This document shows positions 1-8,944 of a stretch of DNA of 13,084 bases, piece by piece. The position numbers and the translations under genes are program-made. Where the stretch lies: assembly GCA_900554835.1 (NCBI GenBank), contig USJD01000092.1, positions 1 to 13,084 on the forward strand. Direction: 5' to 3'. The notes below the pieces were generated by a model that saw only the letters and a program-made list of their open reading frames with translations, did no database searches and had not been told where the DNA came from. The DNA comes from an uncultured Prevotella sp. Lineage in GTDB: Bacteria; Bacteroidota; Bacteroidia; Bacteroidales; Bacteroidaceae. Numbering within the stretch: position 1 is the stretch's first letter; every line of letters begins with the position of its first letter.

Positions 1-200
1 AGAACTTTGACAAGACTCCAACATCAAAGTCGGCTAATCCGGACTTGATTGTTCAATGCATCGAGGTAAAGGAAAGGCACAACTCTGTCGGAGTCAAGAT
101 TGTGAAATATCACAAGAGTCCATTGTTAATAGAAACCCACAATAGGGCTACGGAAGCAATGGCTAAGACAAGGAAAGAGTTCTATCAGAAAAGCAAATGA
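1..200 (+). CDS. C-terminal end of an unidentified protein (5' end outside window)
   Basis: An open frame enters from the left edge and reads about 65 residues from base 3 to a TGA at 198-200. The product is basic and hydrophilic and ends in an Arg/Lys-rich helix-like tail, with no signal or membrane segment visible. I do not recognise the family. Its stop overlaps the start of the following dehydrogenase remnant (ATGA at 197-200), a spacing typical of translationally coupled genes, so the two probably once formed an operon. Coding status rests on the uninterrupted frame and the overlap alone. Confidence 0.5.
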   Translation, partial: NFDKTPTSKSANPDLIVQCIEVKERHNSVGVKIVKYHKSPLLIETHNRATEAMAKTRKEFYQKSK

Positions 201-368
201 AACATATAGATTACAAAGATAAAGTAGCCATCGTGACCGGTGGCGCACATGGCATTGGCAAATGTATTGCCAAAGAGTATCGAAAAATACGGCAAGATTG
301 ATTTCATCGTGAACAACGCCATACCCCTGATGAAAGGCATTGCTCTGTCGATGATTTCTGAAAGCTGA
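197..368 (+). pseudogene. Remnant of a short-chain dehydrogenase/reductase (SDR) gene
   Basis: From the ATG at 197 the frame encodes KVAIVTGGAHGIGKCIAKEY, the first beta strand and the glycine-rich NAD(P)-binding TGGxxGIG motif of an SDR. This frame stops at 299-301, after 34 residues. From about base 282 a different frame encodes EKYGKIDFIVNNAIPLMKGI, which matches the SDR segment holding the NNAG-like motif and normally lies about 50 residues further on. The two blocks abut, so roughly 150 bases are missing with a change of frame, and the second block stops at 366-368. The catalytic Ser-Tyr-Lys region is absent. The fragment cannot make a working oxidoreductase. HGWIT follows the last stop and might be a scrap of a later SDR segment, but this is weak. 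Confidence 0.85.
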
Positions 369-396
369 CATGGTTGGATTACCCCAAGTCGCTTGT

Positions 397-434
397 AAAA
401 AAAGGAGTGCACCACAATATGGGTACACTCCTTT
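397..434 (-). terminator. Intrinsic terminator of the PUL operon
   Basis: The arms AAAGGAGTGCACC (401-413) and GGTACACTCCTTT (422-434) pair over 13 positions with one mismatch around an 8-base loop. Read on the minus strand, the stem is followed by seven T residues (403-397), the classic rho-independent layout. It lies about 30 bases past the GH3 stop. On the + strand only a short T run follows, so it may also weakly end transcription coming from the left. Confidence 0.88.
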
Positions 435-465
435 ATAAACTCACTTTACCATTTACATGATTGGA

Positions 466-2784
466 TTATCGGTTAGCCGATTGCCACTGATAAGTTTTCT
501 CACAATGGATATCGGCACTCTGGTCGGCAATCATCAGTTTGAAAGCTCCTTCCTCCAATACCCACTTGCCATCGTAACCAACGAAAGCAAGATCATCGGC
601 ATTCAAATTGAAGGTGACAGTCTTTGTTTCGCCCGGCTGAAGCTCTATTTTATCGAAAGCACGGAGGCGTCGGCCATCAGGAACCATGCTGGCAACAAGG
701 TCGCTGCTGAACAAGAGAACGCTCTCTTTGCCCGCAACCTTACCCGTATTCTTAACATCCACGCTCACCTTGATGATGTCGCCGTGGCGGAAGTCAGACT
801 TGCTAACCTTCAGGTTGCTATATTGATAAGAGGTGTAGCTCAAACCATGTCCGAAGCCCCACTGCTGGGTAATCTTCGCATTGTAGTCGTAAGCACCTTC
901 CATCGTACCCACCTCCTCACTCTTCTTGAAGTCGTAGTTGGCGAGCGAATTGATTTCCTTAGGATAGGTGTAAGGCATCTTGCCACTGAAGTTTGACTTG
1001 CCTGATACCAAGCTTACCAAGGCATCGCCACCCATGTTGCCAGGGATAAGGATGTCGATAACGCCCTGTGCCAATGGTTCGATGTCGGCGATGAGACGAG
1101 GGCGACCTTCATTCAATACCAAGATGACAGGCTTGCCAGTCTTGGCGAGTTCCTTCACGAGATTGCGCTGGTTCTCAGAAAGCCAGAGGTCGGTCAGGTT
1201 GCCCGGAGTCTCTGTGTAAGAGTTCTCACCGATGCAGGCAACGATGACATCAGCATTCTTTGCTGCATCAACTGCGCCCTGAATCTGAGGTTCGTTCTCC
1301 TCCCAGTATTTTCCAGTCTCATTATATGTAACGCCCTGGTTAAGAATCACATTCTCCTTGCCATACTCATTGCAGAAAGCCTCATAGATGGTGTTGTACT
1401 TGCCGGCAAACTCATCAGCACGATGACCCTGCCAGGTATAGCTCCATCCACCGTCCAGGCAGCGCATCTGATTGGCATTAGGACCAGTGAGGAGAATCTT
1501 CTTGCCATGCTGCAAAGGAAGGATATTACCCTCGTTCTTTAAGAGCACCATACTCTCGGTAGCTCCCTCTAAGGCGAGCTTGGCAAAATCCTCGCCACCA
1601 AACTTAGGATAATTCTTAAGTTTCTGGGTTGGGTTCTTGAAAAGGTCGAGACGGTACTTCATGCGAAGCACACGACGACAGGCATCATCAATACGGCTCA
1701 TCGGGATTTTGCCTTCTTTCACCAATTCGATAAGGTAGCCACAAGCATCAGCAGTATATGGTTCCATAATCATGTCAATACCGGCATTGATAGCAATACG
1801 AAGTGCATCTTTCTTATCCTTAGCTATCATCTCGCGAGTATAGAGGTTGTTGATGTCTGCCCAGTCTGTAACCAACACACCATCCCATCCAGTCTGTTCC
1901 TTCAGCCATCCTGTCAGGAATTCCTTGTTGGCGTGCATCGGCAAACCGTTGACTGAAGCAGAATTTACCATTACAGTTAAGGCACCAGCCTGCAAACCAG
2001 CCAGGAATGGAGCGAAGTGTTTCTCGCGTAAATCAAAAGGTGAAATATAAGCAGGAGTACGATCTTTACCAGTCCAAGGCACACCATAACCAATAAAGTG
2101 TTTCATGCAGGCTGATATATGATACTGGTCAATATGATTAGGATCTTCTCCCTGAAAACCACGCACCATAGAACTACCCATTTCCGAACTGAGATAACAA
2201 TCCTCACCAAAGTTTTCCCAAATACGAGGCCAACGGGCATCACGACCGAGGTCAACGGTAGGACTGTAAGTCCAAGGCACGCTCACGGCACGAGTCTCAT
2301 AAGCAGTAGCCTCAGCCGAACGGCGAGCAATCTCACGATTGAAGGTGGCAGCTACATTGATGTTCTGTGGAAAGAGGGTTCCGCCCTGTGTATAAGTAGA
2401 ACCGTGGTTTTGATCAAGACCGAAGACGCAAGGGATGCCGATGCGCTTCATCGAAATCTTCTGAATCTGAGAGATGTACTTCTCCCACTGCTTGGCGGTT
2501 GGTGCGCAAGTATTTGGAGCGTTGAGGATAGAGCCAATCTTATAGCGAGAAAGGATAGAATCGGTCTTGTGCTCGTCGATATAGAACACACCGTTCTTGT
2601 CGTTTGCGCCAAAGAGGTCGGTCACCAATTCCATCATCTGACCTATCTTTTCCTCCAAGGTGAGTTTCTTCAGGGTTTGTTCTACCTGAGCCTCTATCTT
2701 AGGGTCGCTCTTGATAACCGGAACATTGGCACTGGCTGTATAAGCCAATGCCAACATTGAAATAGATAATAATAATTTCTTCAT
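466..2784 (-). CDS. GH3 beta-glucosidase, periplasmic
   Basis: Glycoside hydrolase family 3 exo-enzyme, expected to release glucose from the non-reducing ends of imported beta-gluco-oligosaccharides. The 772-residue length fits a three-domain GH3. Residues 1-19 form a type I signal peptide (cleavage likely after TASA), with no lipobox, so a periplasmic location is expected. The TIM-barrel domain spans about 35-380, with KHFIGYG at 228-234 and the nucleophile motif VTDW, where Asp307 is the expected catalytic nucleophile. The alpha/beta sandwich domain spans about 405-600 and holds the GENSYTET loop; a Glu there (520 or 525) is the candidate acid/base. A fibronectin-III-like domain occupies about 665-760. 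It is the last gene of the operon, 51 bases after the SGBP gene and just before the terminator. The beta-glucosidase call is firm at family level; beta-xylosidase activity is possible but less likely beside a GH5 glucanase. Confidence 0.93.
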   Translation of the reverse strand: MKKLLLSISMLALAYTASANVPVIKSDPKIEAQVEQTLKKLTLEEKIGQMMELVTDLFGANDKNGVFYIDEHKTDSILSRYKIGSILNAPNTCAPTAKQWEKYISQIQKISMKRIGIPCVFGLDQNHGSTYTQGGTLFPQNINVAATFNREIARRSAEATAYETRAVSVPWTYSPTVDLGRDARWPRIWENFGEDCYLSSEMGSSMVRGFQGEDPNHIDQYHISACMKHFIGYGVPWTGKDRTPAYISPFDLREKHFAPFLAGLQAGALTVMVNSASVNGLPMHANKEFLTGWLKEQTGWDGVLVTDWADINNLYTREMIAKDKKDALRIAINAGIDMIMEPYTADACGYLIELVKEGKIPMSRIDDACRRVLRMKYRLDLFKNPTQKLKNYPKFGGEDFAKLALEGATESMVLLKNEGNILPLQHGKKILLTGPNANQMRCLDGGWSYTWQGHRADEFAGKYNTIYEAFCNEYGKENVILNQGVTYNETGKYWEENEPQIQGAVDAAKNADVIVACIGENSYTETPGNLTDLWLSENQRNLVKELAKTGKPVILVLNEGRPRLIADIEPLAQGVIDILIPGNMGGDALVSLVSGKSNFSGKMPYTYPKEINSLANYDFKKSEEVGTMEGAYDYNAKITQQWGFGHGLSYTSYQYSNLKVSKSDFRHGDIIKVSVDVKNTGKVAGKESVLLFSSDLVASMVPDGRRLRAFDKIELQPGETKTVTFNLNADDLAFVGYDGKWVLEEGAFKLMIADQSADIHCEKTYQWQSANR

Positions 2785-2800
2785 AAGTTCTAAGATTTGA

Positions 2801-2818
2801 CGTTATATGATAATAACG
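2801..2818. repeat. Short inverted repeat in the SGBP-GH3 gap
   Basis: CGTTAT (2801-2806) and ATAACG (2813-2818) are perfect inverted copies separated by 6 bases, lying 17 bases before the GH3 start. The hairpin is short and AT-rich with no U-tract, so it is not a terminator. It could affect mRNA stability or be chance. Confidence 0.3.
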
Positions 2819-2835
2819 GGATTCTTTCTAATATG

Positions 2836-3837
2836 TTATTCAATAGTTACTTTCTTTACGGTGTAACCATCACCCACGAGGAGGAAACCATCCTGCTCTG
2901 TCAAGAGTTTGATAGAGAGGTCGGTCAGTTCAAACTTCCATGTAGCAGGTCCATCCACCATGAAGTCGCCACGTTCTATGTCGCCCCCCTTACCAGTAAG
3001 GATGTTGTTCCACCAAGCTGTGGCAGCGGTACCCTGACCTTTTCCATCTACATAGACACGGAGGATGGTGCCAGCCTTCACCTTTGAGAGGAAGGTATCC
3101 TTCAAGGCATCGAAAGGAGTGCCCCATGTTACGGCAAACTCACCTTCCCAGATGGTGTTTTCCATAGATGGGCGAGCCTCGGTGGTTACCTTGATGGTAC
3201 CGCCAGGGAACTGGTTGCCCTCACCATCTACCAAAGTGATATCATAGTCACCATTCTCCAAACCTGTAGGAGCAGTGAGCTTCAAAGCTTTGCCCTCTTC
3301 GATAACCTCGAAGGCTACTTCCTTGCCACCTACCATTACTTTAGCAACTGTACCGAGATTCTTGCACTTGTGGATGGTTGTAGTTTCTCCTGGAGCTACC
3401 CAAAGCTCGATGGCATTGGTACCCAAGGCTGGGTCATCGGCAGCAGGAGTCACGGTAACTTTCAAGGTGCGGGATGTGGTCTTATTCTTGGTGGTGGTTG
3501 CCACAATCTTCAGTTCATGATTACCTATAGGCAAAGTTTGGTCGATGGTAGTACCTTCATAAATCTGCGTGCCGTCGAGCAACCATGTCACAGTGGTGTA
3601 GTGAACAGGAGTCACCTTGATTTCCAACTTATAATTAGTCTTGCGGTCTATCTTGGAATCAGCCAAGTCGGTGTTCAAGATACGTGGATCGTCATTTTCA
3701 CTGACAGTGAAGTATGGATCATCGTCAGAAGAGCAAGAAGACAAGGTAGATGTACCAGCCAGTGCGAAACTCACGGCTAAGAGTATCATCATAGCCTTCA
3801 AGACTTTTCCCTTATATTGTTTCATTGTCTTATTCAT
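2836..3837 (-). CDS. Surface glycan-binding lipoprotein (SusE-position SGBP)
   Basis: A 333-residue lipoprotein in the position directly after susD, where Bacteroidota PULs carry a non-catalytic surface glycan-binding protein. The signal peptide ends in a lipobox LSSC with Cys35 as lipidated residue, followed by SSDDD, an acidic stretch like the export signal for surface lipoproteins. Residues 57-131 look like a PKD/Ig-type beta domain (TVTWLLDG, NHELKIVATT), and 138-219 like a second Ig/TIG-type domain. Residues 225-333 form a distinct Trp-rich beta domain (ENTIWEGEFAVTW; adjacent Trp275-Trp276; ending VGDGYTVKKVTIE), the best candidate for the glucan-binding module. No catalytic motif is seen. 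The start could be Met1 or Met5; both leave the lipobox intact. The role is strongly suggested by position and layout, but no ligand can be assigned from sequence. Confidence 0.83.
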   Translation of the reverse strand: MNKTMKQYKGKVLKAMMILLAVSFALAGTSTLSSCSSDDDPYFTVSENDDPRILNTDLADSKIDRKTNYKLEIKVTPVHYTTVTWLLDGTQIYEGTTIDQTLPIGNHELKIVATTTKNKTTSRTLKVTVTPAADDPALGTNAIELWVAPGETTTIHKCKNLGTVAKVMVGGKEVAFEVIEEGKALKLTAPTGLENGDYDITLVDGEGNQFPGGTIKVTTEARPSMENTIWEGEFAVTWGTPFDALKDTFLSKVKAGTILRVYVDGKGQGTAATAWWNNILTGKGGDIERGDFMVDGPATWKFELTDLSIKLLTEQDGFLLVGDGYTVKKVTIE

Positions 3838-3882
3838 AATTGATTATTCTATCTGTTGTCCTATAACACTTAACATTAAACA

Positions 3883-5658
3883 CTACTCGCTATATCCCTT
3901 TCCGAATGGAGGATTGAAGTCTGGCTGAAGGTTTACATCAGCCTTGTCCCACCAGAGGCGCTTGTGCCAGTTGTCTGTACCACCCATGCGGTCAAGGGCA
4001 GCCTTGTAGTTGGCATTGTTGTACTGAGCTTCCAACTCAGGATACTGCAAGCGGACAGGCATCGACCAATCGGAATCGGTATAAGTGAAACCATTCTTGG
4101 TCAAGCGGTCACGGTTCAAGATGGCAGGATAGTCAGAGCGGCGCATGTTAGCCCAACCCTCAGAAGGGTTCATCATGTGGAGAATCCAAGCCTGGGTGTT
4201 GATGGTCTCCTTAGGATTGTCACCCAACGGATTGCTGGCAATGAACGCATCTATCTCTTCCTTGGAAATCTTGTTGGATGTAAGATAGTAGTTGTTGAGC
4301 AACTCCATGCTGGCACGAACACCAGCCTCGTAGTGGCTCTCAGCATCACCACCACCTACATTCCAGCCCTTGGTTGCAGCCTCTGCCTTGAGGAACTCCA
4401 CCTCAGCATAGCTCATCAAGTCGCCAGGACAAGAAGGCATCTCGAAGTCGATGTTCAGGCAAGGACGACCAGCTCGGGCTATATAATCAGAGATGGCATA
4501 ATTGTTCTCGTCAATCTCTGCATACTTCTTCAAAGTAGGAAGATCATCCACCGTAGCTGGATTCATCCAGTCTGTGTACCAGGCTGCACCAGGGTTACAA
4601 GGCTCCTCACCGAGGTTCTTGCTCTGGAAGTAAGCCAGGAAATCATCTGTCAAGTCGATGTTCTGTTCCTTATCTGGCTTCACCTGACTACGCTTGATAT
4701 TGTAGTAGTGACGGCAGATGCGATAGAGACGAGGGTCGTTGGTATTCTGCAACTGATAGAACAAGGTAGAGCATATCATGGTAGGCGATGTGGCATCCTG
4801 ACCATAGAGAGTCTCGCTCAATGCATTGGCACGGAAATCGTAGTCGTTGGCTCCATCATAATAGGTAAATGGAGAATCAGCATACTTGATATAAGCATCA
4901 TCTGCTGCACTGGCGATAGCTCCGGCAGCTACAGCCTTCTCAAACTCCTCCTTTGCCTTCTGTGGATTTGCATCAGAAATGCGCATGGCATAGCGCATAC
5001 GGAGTGCATTGGCATACTTCTTCCACTGAGCTACATCACCACCCATGCTGGTGACATCACCAGAAATGCGGTCGGTACCTGTGCCAAGCTGCTTCTCGCA
5101 AGCGTCAAGTTCATCGAAAAACCAGCTGTATAGCTCCTCTACGGTATCATACTTAGGGTGGGAGATACCTGAGATATAACCCAGACCTGCCTCCAAACAA
5201 GGCACGTCACCGTAGGTGTCTGCCAAAACTGCCGTGATATAGACACGATGGATACGAAGTGCTGCATTCAAGTTTGGTTTGTCAGCAGAATTGTGGATGG
5301 CATCCACAAGGTTCTTGATACCGATTTCATAATAGCGGTCCCAAACTCGACGGGTCATATCATCTTCTCTGAAATTAGAACCAGCGTAATTGGTTACATT
5401 CCAACCACCAGCGAAATACTGTGGAAAACCAGTTATATAGTTACGGTAGGTATCCATCAGACTGAAGTCACCGTAAGTCTGCAACAAAGCTGTTGTCAAC
5501 TGTGCGTTAGGGTCGAGCTCGCTCACCTTGGTCTTGTCGGTATTGATGTTGCTCAAGGTATCATCAGAGCAAGAAGTCATCGCAGTGCCGGTTGCCATCA
5601 TGGCGAAAGCCATCATCAGGCTGCTCTTACCTATATATTTCTTGATTATATTGTTCAT
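3883..5658 (-). CDS. susD: SusD/RagB-like outer-membrane glycan-binding lipoprotein
   Basis: SusD-family homologue of 591 residues that caps the SusC porin at the cell surface and delivers oligosaccharides to it. A signal peptide ends with TSC at residues 28-30, and Cys30 is followed by SDD, consistent with surface-exposed lipidation. Family hallmarks include an N-terminal region that continues into helical repeat segments, LADTYGDVPC at 145-154, and a helix with QWKKYANALRMRYAM from residue 211. The C-terminal part carries the usual WANMRRSDYP segment and ends in a region rich in Trp and Tyr. The pattern is closest to the SusD-like_2 type, although that subgroup call is from memory of the family. 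It lies 59 bases after susC and 45 before the SGBP gene. AAGG about 9 bases before the ATG could be a weak ribosome site. Confidence 0.94.
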   Translation of the reverse strand: MNNIIKKYIGKSSLMMAFAMMATGTAMTSCSDDTLSNINTDKTKVSELDPNAQLTTALLQTYGDFSLMDTYRNYITGFPQYFAGGWNVTNYAGSNFREDDMTRRVWDRYYEIGIKNLVDAIHNSADKPNLNAALRIHRVYITAVLADTYGDVPCLEAGLGYISGISHPKYDTVEELYSWFFDELDACEKQLGTGTDRISGDVTSMGGDVAQWKKYANALRMRYAMRISDANPQKAKEEFEKAVAAGAIASAADDAYIKYADSPFTYYDGANDYDFRANALSETLYGQDATSPTMICSTLFYQLQNTNDPRLYRICRHYYNIKRSQVKPDKEQNIDLTDDFLAYFQSKNLGEEPCNPGAAWYTDWMNPATVDDLPTLKKYAEIDENNYAISDYIARAGRPCLNIDFEMPSCPGDLMSYAEVEFLKAEAATKGWNVGGGDAESHYEAGVRASMELLNNYYLTSNKISKEEIDAFIASNPLGDNPKETINTQAWILHMMNPSEGWANMRRSDYPAILNRDRLTKNGFTYTDSDWSMPVRLQYPELEAQYNNANYKAALDRMGGTDNWHKRLWWDKADVNLQPDFNPPFGKGYSE

Positions 5659-5677
5659 TTTCTTACCTTATTATATA

Positions 5678-5709
5678 TTAGAACTCTTCTAAAGAAATTG
5701 ATTCAATTT
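5678..5709. repeat. Two small inverted repeats between susC and susD
   Basis: TTAGAA-CTC-TTCTAA (5678-5692) and AAATTG-ATT-CAATTT (5695-5709) are two adjacent perfect 6-base inverted repeats, each with a 3-base loop, filling most of the 59-base susC-susD gap. They are AT-rich and lack a terminator U-tract. They could slow decay from the 3' side or tune the ratio of SusC to SusD, or be accidents of an AT-rich spacer. Confidence 0.4.
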
Positions 5710-5717
5710 TTTCGGGA

Positions 5718-8700
5718 TTAGAACTTCACGTTCACATTCAAACCATAACTCTTGCGAGATGGCAGGGAACCATATTCCAGACCGAGACCTGAGGTATTGT
5801 AGCTGGAGTCTGGGTCGATGTTAGGAATATTCTTCCAAACAATGAATGGGTTACGAGCCACGAAGGATACGGTCAAGCCCTTGACATACTTGCCCAGGAT
5901 GCTCTCTGGGAAGGTATAGCCGAAAGTAATCTCACGACACTTCACATAAGAGTTGTCGTAAACGAAGGCACTCTGCGCGCCATTTGCCACATGCTTCCAG
6001 TAATCTTCAGGGTTCACGGCGATGTCGTTCTTGCGATAAGTACCGTCGCCATTGTCAATGACACCATCTACGACAAATCCCTTGCATTTACCTGCTTCAC
6101 GCCATGCGGCAAGGTCCATACCCGAAGCCTTGCGAGCCTCCTCAGAAGTGTACCACTCCTCACGGCCTGCCAATGTTCCCTTTGCCTTACCAGTCTGGTA
6201 TGCAGAACGCATGGACATAGAGTAGATGTCGGCACCTACCTTCACATCGAAGGATGCTGAGAGGCGGAAGTTCTTGTAGCTGAAGGTTGAGTAGAAACCA
6301 CCTGTCCAGTCCCAAGTAGAGTTGCCGATGGTCTTGACCTTCTGGTCAATCTTTGGAAGACCAGTAGCTGCATCGACAACCACCTGACCCTTGTCGTTGT
6401 AGAGGAAGTCGTGTCCACGGATAGCTCCATAGTTCTCGCCAACCTGAGCACCTACTGATACACCGCACCATGTGGCCTTGGCAAGCTCAAAATAGTCCAT
6501 GCCATTTACGAGCGACTTCACCTTGTTGGTATTCTTCGAGAAGTTGACACCCAAGTCCCAAGCGAAGTCCTTGATTTGCAAGGCACGGGCATTGAGGGCA
6601 ATCTCGATACCCTGGTTCTGAATCTCACCGGCATTGATGAGGCGGTAAGCATAGCCAGAGGTGGTGGTTGAAGCCAAGCTCAAAATCTGGTTCTTGGAGA
6701 TCTGGTTGTAATAGGTGGCATCCAAGCCCAAGCGTCCGTTGAAGAACTTCATCTCCAAACCTACCTCGTAAGAACCTGTCATGGTAGGTTTCAAATCCTT
6801 GTTTGGCTGTGTTGAGTTGGCTATCATACCTATGGTATAACCCGAGTAGCTGTACTTGCCCGTGGTATAGTTGAGTGCCAACAGGTATGGATCGGTATCG
6901 CTACCTACCTTTGCCCAAGATGCGCGAATCTTACCGTAATTGATGAACTTCTTGTTCTTGATAAACTCGGAGAATACCAAGCTACCAGATACCGAAGGAT
7001 ATACGTATGTATTATTATTGACAGGGAGCGTAGATGACTTATCGCCACGGAGAGTTCCCTCCAGATAGTAAGTATGCTTGTAGCCGAGGCTCGCGCTGGT
7101 ATAGAGAGAAGAAATCTGCTTCTTATACATGCTCTCGCGAGTATTCTGCTCCTGATAGTTCATGATGTTCTTGATGCCATTCATCTGCTGGTTGAGACCT
7201 ACGTTGGTAGTGGTCTTGTTGTTCACCTTGAAGATGTTACCACCAGCGGTAGCGTTGACATCGAAGTCGCCCCATGAGTTGTTGTAGAGGGCGAGTATCT
7301 CGGCGTTGAGTGTGCGGTTGTTGAAGATTTGGTCGGTAAGCTTTCCGGCAGGAGTTCCTGGAGTTGTCTTGGCGATGAAGTCCTCGAAGTTCATGCTGTT
7401 GATGTCGGTACCGATGGTACCCTGCAACTTGAGGTGCTTGTCGATGTTCCAGATGGCCTTACCCGTAAAACGGAACACGTCCTTGTCGGATGTATTGCTG
7501 TTCTTGTAGAGATCCCAGTATGGATTCTTGTTATACTGGTCGTTACCATTCCAGTTGGAGTAGTTGCCGTCGGCATCCTCATAGTGTTTCAACCAAGCCT
7601 GGTCGTAGGTACCCGCCAGGGTCATGAGGTTCTTACCCACGTTGCTCTGTGAGTCTCCCAATGCAGGACGGTTCTTCACCTTCTCACGAGTATAGTTGGC
7701 GGTGAAGTCGAAGTCAACAGGACCTGCTGAGGTATTCACACGGAGGTTGAAGTTGTCACGACTCATATTGGTGTTAGGCAGGATGTCCTTGTTGCGCATA
7801 TCGGTAACAGAGAAACGCATACCAGTCTTACCGGAATTAACTGAGAGGATGGCAGAGTTCTGGGTGGTGAAACCTGTGCGGAAGAAACCTGAGGCGTTGT
7901 TAGGATGCATCATGAATGGACGCTCCTCACCATCAAAGTACTTGAACATGAAGTCATCGGCCTTAGGTCCCCAACTGGCATTGGTACCAGAAGTGCTCGC
8001 ATTAGGAAGCTCGCCATTGTAGCCAGCGCCATATATCTCCTGGATGTCATCCCACTTAGCCAACTGTGTATCGACAGTGTAAGAACCATTGTACTCCACG
8101 GAAATCTTATCCTTCTCCGCCTTCTTGGTCGTAATCAAGATAACACCATGAGAGGCACGGCTACCATAAAGAGCAGAAGCTGCAGGACCTTTCAATACGG
8201 TCATGGACTCAATATCATCAGGATTAATGGCAGAGATTCCATCACCGAGGTCATAACCACCACTTTCACCAGCACTGCCAAAGTTGGTATTATCCAAAGG
8301 CACACCATCCACCACGTAGAGAGGCTGGTTGTTGCCTGCCATTTCTGTATTACCACGAAGAAGCACGCGGGTAGAACCAGAAGCACCGCCAGCGGTGTTC
8401 TGCACCACGAGACCAGCCACCTTACCTGAAAGGGAGTTGATGACGTTGGTTTCCTTCGCCTTGGTGAGTTCCTCACCCTTCACTTCCTCCAAGCCATAGC
8501 CGAGGGCCTTGCGGTCTCGTTTGATACCGAGGGCGGTAACAACTACCTCATTCAAGGCTTTACCTTCCTCTTGCATCTTGATTTTCATACCATTAGCAGC
8601 TTTCACGGTCATCGTCTTGTAACCGATGTAGCTCACTTCGAGTGTAGCTCCAGGCTTGCAATTCAGCGTAAAGTTACCATCCAGATCGGTGACGACACCA

Positions 8701-8894
8701 TTGGTTGTACCAACAACCTTCACGCTTGCACCAATCAAGGTTTCGCCAGTGGCATCTAGCACTGTACCCTTGATGCCTTGGTTCTGCTGAATGCTCATAG
8801 TAGCATTGTTCATCTGGGCAGCAAGGATGGCTGTAGTAGGCATCCACATCAAACCTGCACCGAGCATGCCGAGAAACTTTATTTCCTTTCTCAT
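5718..8894 (-). CDS. susC: SusC-like TonB-dependent outer-membrane oligosaccharide transporter
   Basis: A 1058-residue SusC homologue that imports oligosaccharides across the outer membrane using energy from the TonB-ExbB-ExbD complex, paired with the SusD protein encoded next. The signal peptide covers about residues 1-26. Residues 40-110 form the carboxypeptidase-regulatory-like Ig domain (GIKGTVLDATGETLIGASV; DLDGNF; SYIGYK) found at the N terminus of most SusC proteins. The TonB box region is LNEVVVTALG (114-123). The plug domain spans about 125-258 and ends in the conserved LYGSRASHGVILITTKK. The rest forms the 22-strand barrel and finishes with a terminal Phe, as expected for barrel assembly. 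There is no N-terminal STN signalling domain, so regulation is expected to run through the HTCS and not an anti-sigma factor. It starts 50 bases after the GH5 gene, in an A-rich leader without a Shine-Dalgarno sequence. Confidence 0.96.
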   Translation of the reverse strand: MRKEIKFLGMLGAGLMWMPTTAILAAQMNNATMSIQQNQGIKGTVLDATGETLIGASVKVVGTTNGVVTDLDGNFTLNCKPGATLEVSYIGYKTMTVKAANGMKIKMQEEGKALNEVVVTALGIKRDRKALGYGLEEVKGEELTKAKETNVINSLSGKVAGLVVQNTAGGASGSTRVLLRGNTEMAGNNQPLYVVDGVPLDNTNFGSAGESGGYDLGDGISAINPDDIESMTVLKGPAASALYGSRASHGVILITTKKAEKDKISVEYNGSYTVDTQLAKWDDIQEIYGAGYNGELPNASTSGTNASWGPKADDFMFKYFDGEERPFMMHPNNASGFFRTGFTTQNSAILSVNSGKTGMRFSVTDMRNKDILPNTNMSRDNFNLRVNTSAGPVDFDFTANYTREKVKNRPALGDSQSNVGKNLMTLAGTYDQAWLKHYEDADGNYSNWNGNDQYNKNPYWDLYKNSNTSDKDVFRFTGKAIWNIDKHLKLQGTIGTDINSMNFEDFIAKTTPGTPAGKLTDQIFNNRTLNAEILALYNNSWGDFDVNATAGGNIFKVNNKTTTNVGLNQQMNGIKNIMNYQEQNTRESMYKKQISSLYTSASLGYKHTYYLEGTLRGDKSSTLPVNNNTYVYPSVSGSLVFSEFIKNKKFINYGKIRASWAKVGSDTDPYLLALNYTTGKYSYSGYTIGMIANSTQPNKDLKPTMTGSYEVGLEMKFFNGRLGLDATYYNQISKNQILSLASTTTSGYAYRLINAGEIQNQGIEIALNARALQIKDFAWDLGVNFSKNTNKVKSLVNGMDYFELAKATWCGVSVGAQVGENYGAIRGHDFLYNDKGQVVVDAATGLPKIDQKVKTIGNSTWDWTGGFYSTFSYKNFRLSASFDVKVGADIYSMSMRSAYQTGKAKGTLAGREEWYTSEEARKASGMDLAAWREAGKCKGFVVDGVIDNGDGTYRKNDIAVNPEDYWKHVANGAQSAFVYDNSYVKCREITFGYTFPESILGKYVKGLTVSFVARNPFIVWKNIPNIDPDSSYNTSGLGLEYGSLPSRKSYGLNVNVKF

Positions 8895-8944
8895 AGTTTT
8901 TATTTTGTTTTAGGTTTAAAATAATTCATCTTTTTATCATATCA

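Noticed and set aside
126..428. 100-residue minus-strand open frame at the left edge
   Set aside because: It runs through the terminator stem and antisense to the SDR remnant, and its product has no recognisable features.
457..996. 179-residue + strand open frame opposite the end of the GH3 gene
   Set aside because: Antisense shadow of the GH3 C-terminal domains, without domain or context support.
3964..5133. 389-residue + strand open frame opposite susD
   Set aside because: It lies entirely antisense to a well-supported SusD gene, and its product has no recognisable domain and a composition typical of a reversed codon frame.
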